Shown here one piece after another: positions 1 through 7,852 of a stretch of 64,000 nt of DNA. The position numbers were made by a program, and so were the translations under genes. The stretch's first letter is position 1, and every line of letters starts with the position of its first letter. A model generated the notes under the pieces. The model made no database searches and was not told the DNA's origin. It saw nothing but the letters and a program-made list of their open reading frames with translations. The stretch spans positions 1 to 64,000 of the forward strand of contig CAJTPV010000012.1 in assembly GCA_910578505.1 (NCBI GenBank), given 5' to 3'. Origin of the DNA: an uncultured Oscillospiraceae bacterium. Lineage in GTDB: Bacteria > Bacillota > Clostridia > Oscillospirales > Oscillospiraceae.

Positions 1-2
1 AG

Positions 3-344
3 CAAGCTCATGAGGAACTGGTGCAAAAATTGCAACTGTCCAGCAAATCATACAACTCCCAATCATTGAAGAATCTGGACGATAAAGAAAATCCTTTGAA
101 TCCCGTGAATCAGGTTCACCGACTGCTCCAATTATTTCTTTACTCGCACAGGAGCTTTAAGAGGGAGGATCTGCAAGGTTATTTGAACCTGTTCAGCTTC
201 TCATATAATCCGCCAGAACACCCACTTGAAAAGGTAGAGAAACTATTGTCTATCGCATTTTTTAGGCCGATTACTTTGAGATATCGTGACTTATATTCTA
301 AAACTAAAAGTATACCGGACAATTCTATGGACACTGTGCAATAG
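3..344 (+). CDS. C-terminal part of an unidentified protein, possibly an IS transposase (5' end outside window)
   Basis: The frame is open from the left edge and ends in TAG, so only the last 113 residues are seen. The segment with 'QGYLNLFSF' followed by 'NPPEHPLEKVEKLL' recalls the C-terminus of IS1595/ISXO2-type transposases, but no catalytic residue lies within the window, so this rests on memory of the family only. It is the only plus-strand gene at this end and converges on the minus-strand phage operon. It may mark an insertion that interrupts the phage, or the edge of the phage. Base composition is AT-rich compared with the phage genes to its right. Confidence 0.4.
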   Translation, partial: QAHEELVQKLQLSSKSYNSQSLKNLDDKENPLNPVNQVHRLLQLFLYSHRSFKREDLQGYLNLFSFSYNPPEHPLEKVEKLLSIAFFRPITLRYRDLYSKTKSIPDNSMDTVQ

Positions 345-437
345 GGGAGTTTTTTTGATATTCTCCATGTCTATCGCTCCCTTCTGTAGAGTATATCTGA
401 AAGCGGAACGGAAGCAGCCCTGAAAAAATCTCACTAA

Positions 438-674
438 CTAGCTGTTTTTCGGGGTCGTCGGACCCGCATAGAACAGGGGCGGCCCGTCACAGTACCTTTT
501 CCGTGTACGGTAACGGGCCTGCCGTTCTCTTCTGAGGCGTTCTCGCTGTTGGACGTGTTCCGATACTGCCCGTACCGTAAACGCCTCTGATGGGCTTGGA
601 ATCGTCTCTCCGTGGCTATCAGCTGTATAGCCGCTATATGTGGGTATACACCACTGCTCTGCTATACGTGTCAT
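438..674 (-). CDS. Small basic hypothetical protein at the end of the phage operon
   Basis: A 78-residue frame overlaps the end of the preceding ParB-like gene by about 40 bases in another phase. The C-terminal half is arginine-rich. The ribosome-binding site is weak (a purine run only three bases before the ATG). No family is recognised. The tight packing of the phage genes upstream makes a real terminal gene plausible, but a chance frame is equally possible. Confidence 0.25.
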   Translation of the reverse strand: MTRIAEQWCIPTYSGYTADSHGETIPSPSEAFTVRAVSEHVQQRERLRRERQARYRTRKRYCDGPPLFYAGPTTPKNS

Positions 675-1161
675 GGCCTCTGGTCATCAGCGCCAGGAAC
701 TCTTCTCTCGTGAAGCCAGAGAGCCGAAACACCTCTTCGGGCTTCATGCCCAGCTGCTTCCCGATCTCCTTGACCGTCTTGCCCTCGTCCATCAGCTTCT
801 TGACGATAGCTTTCATAGGCTCCAGCAGATGTGTACCACGCGCACGGTTGTGGGTGATGGTGCCGTATACGTCTGCGCTGCTGTCCGCCCCGTGGTCTAC
901 CACCACGACAGGGACCTTGCCGCCCAGCTTTGTATGCAGCGGCTCCCGTGCCGCGACTGTCCAGCGGTGAAAGCCGTCGATGATGGTGAAGTCCGGCCGT
1001 ACCACGATAGGAAGTGTCCAGCCGTTGGTGAGGATAGACTGCATCAGCAGCTTTAGATTGTCCTCGCTGACCTTGTTGGGGTTGTAGTCATTCGCACGCA
1101 GTTGCTCACGCTCCACCCACTGTAGAGAGGACAGCGGTGCAAATAGATTCATCTCACTCAT
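634..1161 (-). CDS. ParB-like nuclease-domain protein (IbrB-like)
   Basis: A ParB/sulfiredoxin-fold N-domain is suggested by 'REQLRANDYNPNKVSEDNLK' near residue 20, 'NGWTLPIVVRP', and 'IIDGFHRW' in the place of the ParB box 'xxGHRRxxA'. A helix-turn-helix-like 'TVKEIGKQLGMKPEEVFRL' follows. It is short (175 residues) and lacks a ParB dimerisation domain. The ATG overlaps the stop of the PAPS-reductase-like gene (ATGA), so the two are translationally coupled; the same pairing is known as IbrA/IbrB in E. coli. The longer upstream start was rejected because the purine-rich site is placed for this ATG. The biochemical role is unknown. Confidence 0.75.
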   Translation of the reverse strand: MSEMNLFAPLSSLQWVEREQLRANDYNPNKVSEDNLKLLMQSILTNGWTLPIVVRPDFTIIDGFHRWTVAAREPLHTKLGGKVPVVVVDHGADSSADVYGTITHNRARGTHLLEPMKAIVKKLMDEGKTVKEIGKQLGMKPEEVFRLSGFTREEFLALMTRGHDTYSRAVVYTHI

Positions 1162-2288
1162 TTGGACGCCCCCTTCGATGATACGTTGAAGTTCTGAAAA
1201 ATCTCTGCCCACAGGATACGGAGGATACGTGCCTTTGGGTCTCCATACAGAATGCCCTCATACATCCGCTTGTAGTGGGCCTGCGTGGCAATGCCATAGG
1301 TTTTGATGAACAGCCCACGCCAGTTGTCGAGTCGCTTTCGCGTATCCACAGCTATGGTATACCGGTCAGGATGAAGAAACAGGACATCCTTGCATAAGGC
1401 ACAGTAGTCCTTGACCTCTTCCGCCGACTCCAGCTCACGACGCTTATTGGATGTGCGCCGGAACATTTCGCTGTCCCAGTAGAGCAGCACCAGATAGGCA
1501 TTGGGTTCCCGCTTCTCAATGCGCTGCCAGAGGTCATAGTCCGTCTCCGCAATCCAGCGAAGTCCTTGTGTCCCGCAGTCACCGAAGAATGCGCAGAGAC
1601 GCAGCTGATTTTTCCGAACGCCGGCCTCATAGAGTCGCATATAAATCTCCGGAAATTCCAGTCCGCGCTCCTTGATATAAAGCCAAACGTCTGTATCCTT
1701 CCAGTCGTAGATAGGATAGAACTTGCTCTTGGCGCTGGTCTTGTCCACGCGGGATACAGCGTGCAGCCGCGTGATCGACTCCACCGTCCGCAGCCCCACC
1801 ATTTGGATACCGTCACCGAAAGCTCTCTCGCAGAAGGTCTGATAGTTCATCTGGCCTGGATACTGTAGGTACGGGCTGGACATGATTGCGCCCTTCGGCG
1901 GCTTACGGATCCACAGATCTTCCTTCCCAGGCTCCCAAGTAATCCAGCTCTCCGATGATGATAGATGGTCTATCACCGACACCTGCTTAAAGGGTAGGCA
2001 AAACCACAAGAACTTGGCGCCCACGGATAGGAAATTCCGGCGCCACCGCTCCGTAGCCTCTACCATAGAGGGGTACAGGCCCTCTTCGTCGATGAAGATA
2101 ACCGTCAGCTGCTTTGCGCTGATTGCACCCTCGCGGATCAGATCATACGTGACAGAAGCCATACACAGGGAGTCTTTGCCAGATGAAAAACTGAGGTACA
2201 CCTTGCAGCCGCTCTCAAACACGTTTTTGATGCGTACCTTTGCTGCATCCAGCACATTCAGCGTGCTCTCCAGTTTCCTTACAGGCAT
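1158..2288 (-). CDS. PAPS reductase / DndC-like PP-loop family protein (IbrA-like)
   Basis: An adenine-nucleotide alpha-hydrolase (PP-loop) protein of 376 residues. The P-loop 'SFSSGKDSLCM' is at about residues 33-43, followed by 'VIFIDEEGLYP', typical of PAPS reductase and DndC relatives. A later segment has 'YPIYDWKDTDVWLYI', the usual substrate-domain motif. Several cysteines cluster in the C-terminal half ('CAFFGDC', 'CALC') and could bind metal or an Fe-S cluster. The gene is enclosed by, and overlaps, two ParB-like genes. No sulfate-assimilation genes are nearby, so a role in phage nucleic-acid modification or regulation is more likely than sulfate reduction. The substrate is unknown. 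Confidence 0.8.
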   Translation of the reverse strand: MPVRKLESTLNVLDAAKVRIKNVFESGCKVYLSFSSGKDSLCMASVTYDLIREGAISAKQLTVIFIDEEGLYPSMVEATERWRRNFLSVGAKFLWFCLPFKQVSVIDHLSSSESWITWEPGKEDLWIRKPPKGAIMSSPYLQYPGQMNYQTFCERAFGDGIQMVGLRTVESITRLHAVSRVDKTSAKSKFYPIYDWKDTDVWLYIKERGLEFPEIYMRLYEAGVRKNQLRLCAFFGDCGTQGLRWIAETDYDLWQRIEKREPNAYLVLLYWDSEMFRRTSNKRRELESAEEVKDYCALCKDVLFLHPDRYTIAVDTRKRLDNWRGLFIKTYGIATQAHYKRMYEGILYGDPKARILRILWAEIFQNFNVSSKGASK

Positions 2289-2869
2289 ATCCGCTCACCG
2301 CATTTCGGACAAATAACCACATGCTCCTCTGGCGTTGGTGCGCCGCCTGACGGCGGAGCTGCTGCGGGGGCGGACGTCGCCTGGGCCGCACTATGGTCGA
2401 CGCGGGTACGGCTGTTAATCGCGTCCACCTCAGACTGTTCATAGGTGCCATAGCTCTCGACCATGCTGTTGGCGTCGGCGATGCTGGAATTGAGCATTTC
2501 CAGAAGGTCGGCATCCCAGCCAGGGACATCAATATCGCCCTCCAGTTCCCTGATGATTTCATCAAAAATGCCCGTGTCCGTGAAACCCAGTTCGTATACC
2601 CGATTATCAGCAAGCATGAGCTTCTTCTTCTGATTGGTGGTAAGGCCCTCCATGACATAGCAAAGGCAGGTTTCTGCGCCCATGCTCTTGAGGGCTTCAT
2701 ACAGGCCATTACCAGCAATGATTTCGCCGGTTTCATCCACAACAACCGGCTTGATCTGTCCGAACATCTGCAGGGAACGAACGTATTCTTTCAACTGCTT
2801 TTCTGTATGGCGGCGGATGTTCTTCTCCATTTTCCGCAGTTCAGAAAGAGGCTTTGTCACGATGGTCAC
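2279..2869 (-). CDS. ParB N-terminal domain protein with C-terminal zinc ribbon
   Basis: The start is GTG, overlapping the stop of the membrane protein gene (GTGA) and preceded by a GGGGG run. The ParB fold covers roughly residues 1-110: 'KPLSELRKMEKNIRRH', 'GQIKPVVVDETGEIIAGNG' and 'ADNRVYELG'. This layout ('ADNR') matches ParB domains that accompany phage and plasmid DNA methyltransferases and PAPS-reductase relatives. A proline/alanine-rich linker leads to a short tail with 'CPKCGERIC', a probable zinc ribbon. Its stop overlaps the PAPS-reductase-like start, making a three-gene coupled unit. It is the second of three ParB-domain proteins encoded by this phage. Confidence 0.78.
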   Translation of the reverse strand: MTIVTKPLSELRKMEKNIRRHTEKQLKEYVRSLQMFGQIKPVVVDETGEIIAGNGLYEALKSMGAETCLCYVMEGLTTNQKKKLMLADNRVYELGFTDTGIFDEIIRELEGDIDVPGWDADLLEMLNSSIADANSMVESYGTYEQSEVDAINSRTRVDHSAAQATSAPAAAPPSGGAPTPEEHVVICPKCGERICL

Positions 2870-3867
2870 GCGGATACCCCCTTCCTGCGGATGACGGCCT
2901 TTTTGAACAAGGCCACCATGAGAATGCCCGCTATCAGGTAGATACGGATTTCCGCCATAAGCGTCCACACACCCATAACTCCCAGAGATATCAGCATGGG
3001 CCAAAAGAGAACAGCAAAACTGTCGATAAGGAGTCCAATCTTTTTGCCAAATACGATATACTCCGAATAGATAAAAGTAGAGATTGTGGAAATACCGATC
3101 AGGCTCACCAAGACAGCTTTCAGCAAATTCAATGCCGGGCTAAACTCTACGGTTGCAAGAGCATATGTGAACAGCATATAGAATCCAAACAGGAGCCCAC
3201 CAAGTACAAAGGAAAATTTGATATCGGTCACGCTGGTGCTATCGCTGTTAGAATCATTGTAATCCAGCAATTCATAGAAATAGGGATAGGTAAATGGTCC
3301 CGGCAGCAACAGAAATCCTTTGACCAGCCCAACTTTCAGATTGGGCCAATCGGTTCCCAGGGAAATGTCTGTAAATGTGCCATTGGCCTGTGCATACGCC
3401 AAAGTGGTCAGCAAAATCACCAGCGCGTACACCGTATACCATGATGCACTGTCCGTCAGTACATTCCTGATCATGCCAAAGCGCAGCAGCATAAAGATAA
3501 ATCCGATGCACACAGTGTAGACAATGATCGTACCGCCAGTTGTACCGATGATAGTATCAGAAAAGATTTCACGAATGCCGTTCATGTTGATCCACAGCTG
3601 GAAAATGCTCATGATACCAATGATATACCGCATGGCCTTTGTTCGCATGATACCGCGCAGCGTCGGCAGATGGTACGCAACTACTCCAAACAGGATGCAG
3701 GCCACGGAATTTCCCACCCCCCATATCAGGGAGGGGACCAGCCCATTGGTGCGGGTGAGCGTGATACTGTTCATCATGGAGCCGACGCCGGCCCACGATG
3801 CCGCGATGCTCATGGCGTAGAACAGAAGGGGTTTTCTTTTGAATTTTTCAGTGAGATTTGAAAACAT
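2866..3867 (-). CDS. Polytopic membrane protein of the ParB/PAPSR cassette
   Basis: A 333-residue integral membrane protein with about nine or ten hydrophobic segments (for example residues 14-32, 43-67, 77-95, 106-130, 143-159, 219-243, 249-276 and two after 281). The N-terminus is short and basic and the C-terminus ends in a lysine/arginine cluster. It is far larger than a holin and no transporter signature is recognised. A strong AGGAGG site precedes the ATG. The stop overlaps the downstream ParB start, so it belongs to the same transcript. A membrane partner for a ParB/PAPS-reductase pair is unexpected. Confidence 0.7.
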   Translation of the reverse strand: MFSNLTEKFKRKPLLFYAMSIAASWAGVGSMMNSITLTRTNGLVPSLIWGVGNSVACILFGVVAYHLPTLRGIMRTKAMRYIIGIMSIFQLWINMNGIREIFSDTIIGTTGGTIIVYTVCIGFIFMLLRFGMIRNVLTDSASWYTVYALVILLTTLAYAQANGTFTDISLGTDWPNLKVGLVKGFLLLPGPFTYPYFYELLDYNDSNSDSTSVTDIKFSFVLGGLLFGFYMLFTYALATVEFSPALNLLKAVLVSLIGISTISTFIYSEYIVFGKKIGLLIDSFAVLFWPMLISLGVMGVWTLMAEIRIYLIAGILMVALFKKAVIRRKGVSA

Positions 3868-3883
3868 GGTGTTTTCCTCCTTT

Positions 3884-3961
3884 TCATTGTCCCTGCTGCT
3901 GAACCGGTGGCGTCCGGCACAGCCCAGGCCAGCTGCCGCGCAAGGAGTAACGCGGCGGCAT
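3884..3961 (-). CDS. Possible 25-residue leader peptide
   Basis: An ATG lies directly after a strong GGAAGGAGGTAT site. The frame encodes 25 residues (beginning MPPRYSLRG) and its TGA overlaps the region of the next gene's ribosome-binding site. It sits between a hairpin and the membrane protein gene on the same strand, so translation could couple to or regulate that gene. No homologue is known and the peptide is not obviously membrane-seeking. Support is the ribosome-binding site and position only. Confidence 0.35.
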   Translation of the reverse strand: MPPRYSLRGSWPGLCRTPPVQQQGQ

Positions 3962-3982
3962 ATACCTCCTTCCCAAAAGAAT

Positions 3983-4008
3983 GGCGACCCTCCCGGAAGA
4001 GGGCCGCC
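3983..4008 (-). terminator. Hairpin with T-rich run between promoter and cassette (terminator or attenuator)
   Basis: Two 10-base arms (nine pairs, one mismatch) enclose a six-base loop. In the minus-strand direction the stem is followed by ATTCTTTT. It could end transcripts of the DUF1492-like gene or act as an attenuator for the cassette, because a promoter-like pair lies upstream of it. Confidence 0.45.
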
Positions 4009-4034
4009 TGTCTGATTCAGGATTTTACGAGCCT

Positions 4035-4064
4035 ATCATAGCACATTGGGGCGCGTAACAGCAA
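4035..4064 (-). promoter_or_regulatory. Candidate promoter for the membrane/ParB/PAPSR cassette
   Basis: A TTGCTG -35 and TATGAT -10 are separated by 18 bases on the minus strand, placed immediately after the DUF1492-like gene. Transcription would begin before the hairpin, giving the cassette its own leader of about 160 bases. Confidence 0.4.
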
Positions 4065-4067
4065 GTG

Positions 4068-4499
4068 TCACGGCGTGTCAGGCCGTTGCAACTTTTCATG
4101 GACGCGCATATAGCGGTGAAATGCCGACTTTACACTGTTCTCCGTATTTCCACCGCCAGTTACAATAGCGACCTCTTTCCATGTAAGCGCGTATAGGAAT
4201 CGCAGACGAATTATACTCCGAATATAATCATCCGTAATGCTTTCCACGAATACAATGATCGTTTTTCTCGCTTTGTCGTACTCTTTTTCCAGATAGCTAA
4301 TACGGGTTTCGAGGTCAACAATCTCCGCAGCAAGGTCCCCTACCTTATCTCTGACGTCATGTGTAACAGGCATTCCCGTCAGCACCTGCGCACCAGGAGA
4401 AGCCACCGCCCGGAAGGAGGCAAGCATCTCTTCTGCCTTTGTCAGCTGCTCTCGCAGCTCGAAATAATGGTTCAGTTCCCGCAATGTCAAAAGGCTCAC
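4068..4499 (-). CDS. DUF1492/ArpU-like phage transcriptional regulator
   Basis: A 143-residue protein with a helical N-terminal half (predicted coiled coil around residues 5-85) and a C-terminal sigma-70 region-4-like helix-turn-helix: 'DDYIRSIIRLRFLYALTWKEVA' then 'ENSVKSAFHRYMR'. This layout is typical of small regulators encoded at the end of Firmicute phage early regions, thought to activate late genes. Its position last in the long early operon, before a separate promoter, fits. A specific DNA target cannot be read from the sequence. Confidence 0.65.
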   Translation of the reverse strand: MSLLTLRELNHYFELREQLTKAEEMLASFRAVASPGAQVLTGMPVTHDVRDKVGDLAAEIVDLETRISYLEKEYDKARKTIIVFVESITDDYIRSIIRLRFLYALTWKEVAIVTGGGNTENSVKSAFHRYMRVHEKLQRPDTP

Positions 4500-4512
4500 C
4501 TCCTGTGCTATG

Positions 4513-4770
4513 CTATCTCTTTCTGCGAAAAGCGTTTGCTCTTGGACATGTGCTGAAATGTGATATGTATCCGAAACCGGTCAGCTCGTGGCGCGGCCCC
4601 TCAAAATCACAGCTGATAACCTTGCCGTTCTGCTGAAGGACTACCTTACCCGCTGCGCCGGGCCGCTCCCAGTATGGGACCATCTTGGGATCACATGGGA
4701 TGAACTTACCCTTTTCAGACTTGACAAACACAATTTCAGCGCCGCATCCGCGACATCTGCTGTTCGACAT
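4513..4770 (-). CDS. Phage zinc-ribbon protein
   Basis: The start follows AGGAGGTGGG, so the in-frame GTG nine bases upstream was not used. The N-terminus carries 'CRGCGAEIVFVKSEKGKFIP', a CxxC knuckle, with further cysteines near the end. The 85-residue protein belongs to a common type of small phage zinc-ribbon protein of unknown role. It overlaps the preceding gene by about 35 bases. Confidence 0.6.
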   Translation of the reverse strand: MSNSRCRGCGAEIVFVKSEKGKFIPCDPKMVPYWERPGAAGKVVLQQNGKVISCDFEGPRHELTGFGYISHFSTCPRANAFRRKR

Positions 4771-4933
4771 AGCACCCACCTCCTATTGTCATTTGCTCCA
4801 TCCGGGGCTGGGGCAGCTGCTCTACAGAGACCACCCGTGCATCGCCCCAACGCTCCAGATACATAGCCAGATCCTCTTTGATGCCTATGGCTTGTCCTGC
4901 CGGGGCGTTGACCTGGACTATAATATTTAACAT
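4736..4933 (-). CDS. Small hypothetical phage protein
   Basis: A 65-residue protein beginning MLNIIVQV after a GGAGG site eight bases away. No family is recognised. It overlaps both neighbours slightly, as is usual in this operon. Confidence 0.5.
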   Translation of the reverse strand: MLNIIVQVNAPAGQAIGIKEDLAMYLERWGDARVVSVEQLPQPRMEQMTIGGGCYVEQQMSRMRR

Positions 4934-5301
4934 GATGTATCCTCCAGTAAATGCTCCCACGTCCTACGCATGGGCGGGTCTTTGGTCCAGCCCCATATAC
5001 GCTCATATTTCTCAGTCTCAGCCTTAGCCAGTAGTGCAGCTTCTTGGGGAGTATAGAAAATGCGTTTCCCAATATCGCTGATTTTGTACTGATATGGCGT
5101 CTGGTGCCCTTTGGGGTTTGGACCAATCAGCTGGACTTCCGTATAGCCGCCCGTGAAAAATCCTCTCACCGTGGCCTCGCATACGCAATACTCCAGCACT
5201 GGCGCGGCCCGGCCTGGAACATAGTACATATGCTCTTGCACAGAGTACATCTTTGTGCCGATTTCCGGCAGCTTTACCCGTTTCGTTGAACTGCGCTTCA
5301 C
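4927..5301 (-). CDS. Hypothetical phage protein
   Basis: The best start is GTG overlapping the previous stop (GTGA); an ATG 45 bases further upstream is possible but would overlap the neighbour more. The 124-residue product is basic at its N-terminus and has a middle section rich in aromatic residues. No motif is recognised. Confidence 0.55.
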   Translation of the reverse strand: MKRSSTKRVKLPEIGTKMYSVQEHMYYVPGRAAPVLEYCVCEATVRGFFTGGYTEVQLIGPNPKGHQTPYQYKISDIGKRIFYTPQEAALLAKAETEKYERIWGWTKDPPMRRTWEHLLEDTSC

Positions 5302-5498
5302 TGCCCTGCACCCGCTTTCGGCAACGGCCTCGGTTCGAACCGCCATTTCCGAGCATCATCCCCGATTTTCTGGAACAGTCTGGCTTCGGCCAGCATGGGC
5401 GTGTCCTCGGAGATGCCGAACTGCCAGCATTTGCGTGAAGCATTCCAAATGCCGTACTTGACCCCAGGGACACCCAGATAGTAAGTATCACGTTTCAT
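5298..5498 (-). CDS. Small hypothetical phage protein
   Basis: A 66-residue protein starting MKRDTYYLGVPG after a GGGGGGTGAG run. The sequence 'GVKYGIWNASRKCWQFGISEDT' suggests a compact beta-rich fold seen in many gut-phage proteins of unknown function. It is coupled to the next gene by a GTGA overlap. Confidence 0.5.
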   Translation of the reverse strand: MKRDTYYLGVPGVKYGIWNASRKCWQFGISEDTPMLAEARLFQKIGDDARKWRFEPRPLPKAGAGQ

Positions 5499-5764
5499 CG
5501 TCTCACCCCCCAAAAGCTCTCACGGACGGTATAGGGCGGCTCCCCAAACTCCACCACATGGAAGCGGCCCTTGGGATGTATGTAGATTACCCTGCCGCTT
5601 ATGGCCTGTGGCTTGCTGCCATTAGAATCGCATAGAGTTACGGGCTTTCGGATGACAATATCGCCAATCCGTAGGGGACCTGCTGCTGGTGCTTGCATGA
5701 CTTCTGGCTCCGGACCAGGCGTAGACCGAGCGGTCAGGTGCCGTTGTTTGCGCTTCTTTTTCAC
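5495..5764 (-). CDS. Hypothetical phage protein, possible SH3-like barrel
   Basis: A GTG start overlaps the upstream stop (GTGA). A lysine/arginine-rich N-terminus is followed by a segment resembling small barrel domains: 'LRIGDIVIRKPV', 'GRVIYIHPKGRFHVVEF'. The product has 89 residues. The fold is inferred from pattern only. Confidence 0.5.
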   Translation of the reverse strand: MKKKRKQRHLTARSTPGPEPEVMQAPAAGPLRIGDIVIRKPVTLCDSNGSKPQAISGRVIYIHPKGRFHVVEFGEPPYTVRESFWGVRR

Positions 5765-6126
5765 TGCTGCTGCACCTCCTCCGGCTTCCGGCGGTAGGCC
5801 AGCCAGGTATTGCCGTAATTTTCACAGTGGAACATTTTTTGAGAAGTCCATTTTTCAAAAGTGATGCCAAACTCGCTGAGTATGATGTAACGACCTCCAT
5901 TCGGAATGCACGGGGATTCTATCCACACTGGTTCTCCGTCCATCTCCCGCAGCTCCTCCAGGGTCAGCGGGTCGTTGGGCTGTAGCGGCTCTGCCTCAAC
6001 CTCCGGGGCACTGTCAAACGCGGCGATAATCTGATTTGCCCGGTCGTTCGTGCCATCATCGCGGAGCAGATCATAAACCAGCTCCATAAATTCCTCCCGG
6101 TATGCATCGTTATCGTACAGCCTCAT
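5761..6126 (-). CDS. Hypothetical phage protein
   Basis: The start MRLYDND follows GGAGGTG. The 121-residue protein is acidic in the first half; the second half reads 'EPVWIESPCIPNGGRYIIL' then 'FEKWTSQ', a pattern common in short phage proteins that some call acidic or DUF-type. No function is assigned. Confidence 0.5.
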   Translation of the reverse strand: MRLYDNDAYREEFMELVYDLLRDDGTNDRANQIIAAFDSAPEVEAEPLQPNDPLTLEELREMDGEPVWIESPCIPNGGRYIILSEFGITFEKWTSQKMFHCENYGNTWLAYRRKPEEVQQQ

Positions 6127-6139
6127 TTCGCACCTCCAT

Positions 6140-6340
6140 TCACGGAAGATAATTTTCCTTTTTCCAAGATTCGTATTTGCATGATATGCACTTTTCATTG
6201 TCCTGCGGTGACGAGTTTTCGCAGCCTGGGCACGGCGATCCATAGCCGGTCAGTTCGCAATTATACCAGCCAACGCACTCTCGCAACCACCTTTGGCAGT
6301 GCCCAGCACTTTCCACCCGGCACCTGAAGTTGTTTTCCAC
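6140..6340 (-). CDS. Cysteine-rich small phage protein
   Basis: A GTG start is preceded by GAGGAGGG. The 66-residue product has at least eight cysteines, including 'CPGCENS' and 'CISCKYESW', pointing to metal binding. It overlaps nothing downstream and starts just after the end of the Dam gene. The first 15 codons of the longer frame were dropped because they lie inside dam. Confidence 0.45.
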   Translation of the reverse strand: MENNFRCRVESAGHCQRWLRECVGWYNCELTGYGSPCPGCENSSPQDNEKCISCKYESWKKENYLP

Positions 6341-6353
6341 GTCCAGTCCCTCC

Positions 6354-7157
6354 TCAAAACAAACTCTCCTGTCTAATTGGCTCAAAATTCATCCACAAAA
6401 TTTCCTGCCGCGTCCGGCTCAGCTGATCGGTAGCGGTAGCCTCTGCCCGGTACCAGCCCACCAGCTCCGCGTCATACATGGCGCTGGGATATCCGCTGAG
6501 CAGGACCGGCCCCGGATGCTGCTTCAATGCAGCCAGCAGCTCCAAGTGATCCTTGTCGGTCATCTCGTACTTATACTGCCGCTTGCCGCCGCTCCGGGCA
6601 GACAGCACATAGGGCGGGTCGCAGTAGATGAGCACGTTGGGGGCGTTGAATCGGGATATTACCTCCACCGCCGGTCGGCACTCAATCTGGACACCCCGCA
6701 GCCGCTCAGCCGCCTGGAGGATGCCATCAGGCAGCTCCGTCCAGTTCCGGGCTGCATAGGCCCGCTCCCGGCCCTGTATGTCGCTTTTCCAGCCAACCCG
6801 GACTTCATTGGTGCGGAATCCATAGCCCTGATTGCACTTCACCAGAAACCGGGCTGCCCGTTCAAATGGGTCTTCCGGGGCTTCGGACAGATATGTAGCC
6901 TCGTATATTTCCCGGCTGTAGGGGGTGAAGTACACCAGCCTGCCCAGTTGCTCTGGATCTCTGCGAATGCAGTCAAACAGGTTAACCACTTCGCCATCCA
7001 AATCGTTGACCGTCTCGATATTGGACCGGGGCTTGTTGAACAACACCGCGCCGCTGCCGAAGAACGGCTCCAGATAGCTGTGGTGCTGGGGGAAGTGGCC
7101 GATGATCCAGTGGGCCAGCGACCACTTTGCCCCAGGGTACTTGATAACAGCGTTCAT
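6354..7157 (-). CDS. dam: DNA adenine methylase (D12 class, Dam-like)
   Basis: A 267-residue D12-class N6-adenine methyltransferase. It has 'IKYPGAKWSLAHWI' at the N-terminus (AdoMet site, with 'LEPFFGSGAV' as the FxGxG motif near residue 33) and the catalytic 'CDPPYV' about residue 176. The methyl group is transferred from AdoMet to adenine in a short DNA target, often GATC. The ATG overlaps the upstream stop. No restriction endonuclease gene is adjacent, so it is probably an orphan methylase protecting phage DNA or timing its replication or packaging. Confidence 0.85.
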   Translation of the reverse strand: MNAVIKYPGAKWSLAHWIIGHFPQHHSYLEPFFGSGAVLFNKPRSNIETVNDLDGEVVNLFDCIRRDPEQLGRLVYFTPYSREIYEATYLSEAPEDPFERAARFLVKCNQGYGFRTNEVRVGWKSDIQGRERAYAARNWTELPDGILQAAERLRGVQIECRPAVEVISRFNAPNVLIYCDPPYVLSARSGGKRQYKYEMTDKDHLELLAALKQHPGPVLLSGYPSAMYDAELVGWYRAEATATDQLSRTRQEILWMNFEPIRQESLF

Positions 7158-7852
7158 TCTACCCACGCCCTGTCCGGCAAGCAGTCCAGCAGCCGGTCAA
7201 ACGCTCTCTCCAGCGCGGGGCGTTCAACCCAGTCTGCTTTGACCATAGCCTCGTAAGCGGAATCAATTTCCTTGATCTGCTGGAGCAGGGACGTATTTTC
7301 ATCCCGGAGGATGTCAAAGGTGGCCTTCAGGTAGTCATACTGCTGCCGCAGATCCAGGAACGATACCAGGATGCCGAGGCACTGCCCCACGGTGGAAATA
7401 ATCTCCGCTTTGGTTTTTCGCATCAGCCGTTTTCCTGATTCGGTCTGAGCCAGATCGCTTTCATATCCGGTGAGCGCGTAATAGTCCTCCTCAAAGCTGT
7501 CAAAGCCAATCGTCTGGTAGCGGTTGCCGATCAGCGCCACAGTGCAGTCATCATAGGTCTGACTGAAATTTTCTTCTCGGGACAGCTCATAAATTGTCTC
7601 CCAAAGCCGGTCTGCCATAGCCTCCAGGTGGCTGAAGGCCATCTTGAACTCCCAGACATCCTCATCGTCACCGTCAAGGGCGTTCAGCAGCGTCTCGTTG
7701 TCCTGGTCAGTCCACCAATGGATGGTGTCGCAGGTTTCGCGCATCTCGTCCAGCTCATCCAGAATGTGATCAAAGCCCATGGAGGCCAGCGCTGCACGTT
7801 TGTAGCGAAGATTGCGGGCCCGATATGCACGGGCATTTTCGGTCATGCTCAT
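7154..7852 (-). CDS. Hypothetical phage protein, largely helical
   Basis: A 232-residue acidic protein starting after GGAGGGG. Long helices and a coiled-coil-like section ('FLDLRQQYDYLKATFDIL' to 'LLQQIKEIDSAYEAM') occupy the C-terminal half. No motif is recognised. It is coupled to dam by an ATGA overlap, which could mean a shared role, but this is not shown. Confidence 0.5.
   Translation of the reverse strand: MSMTENARAYRARNLRYKRAALASMGFDHILDELDEMRETCDTIHWWTDQDNETLLNALDGDDEDVWEFKMAFSHLEAMADRLWETIYELSREENFSQTYDDCTVALIGNRYQTIGFDSFEEDYYALTGYESDLAQTESGKRLMRKTKAEIISTVGQCLGILVSFLDLRQQYDYLKATFDILRDENTSLLQQIKEIDSAYEAMVKADWVERPALERAFDRLLDCLPDRAWVE

Noticed and set aside
4588..4866. Plus-strand frame opposite small phage zinc-ribbon genes
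   Set aside because: No ribosome-binding site and it runs against the consistent leftward operon with overlapping, well-initiated genes.
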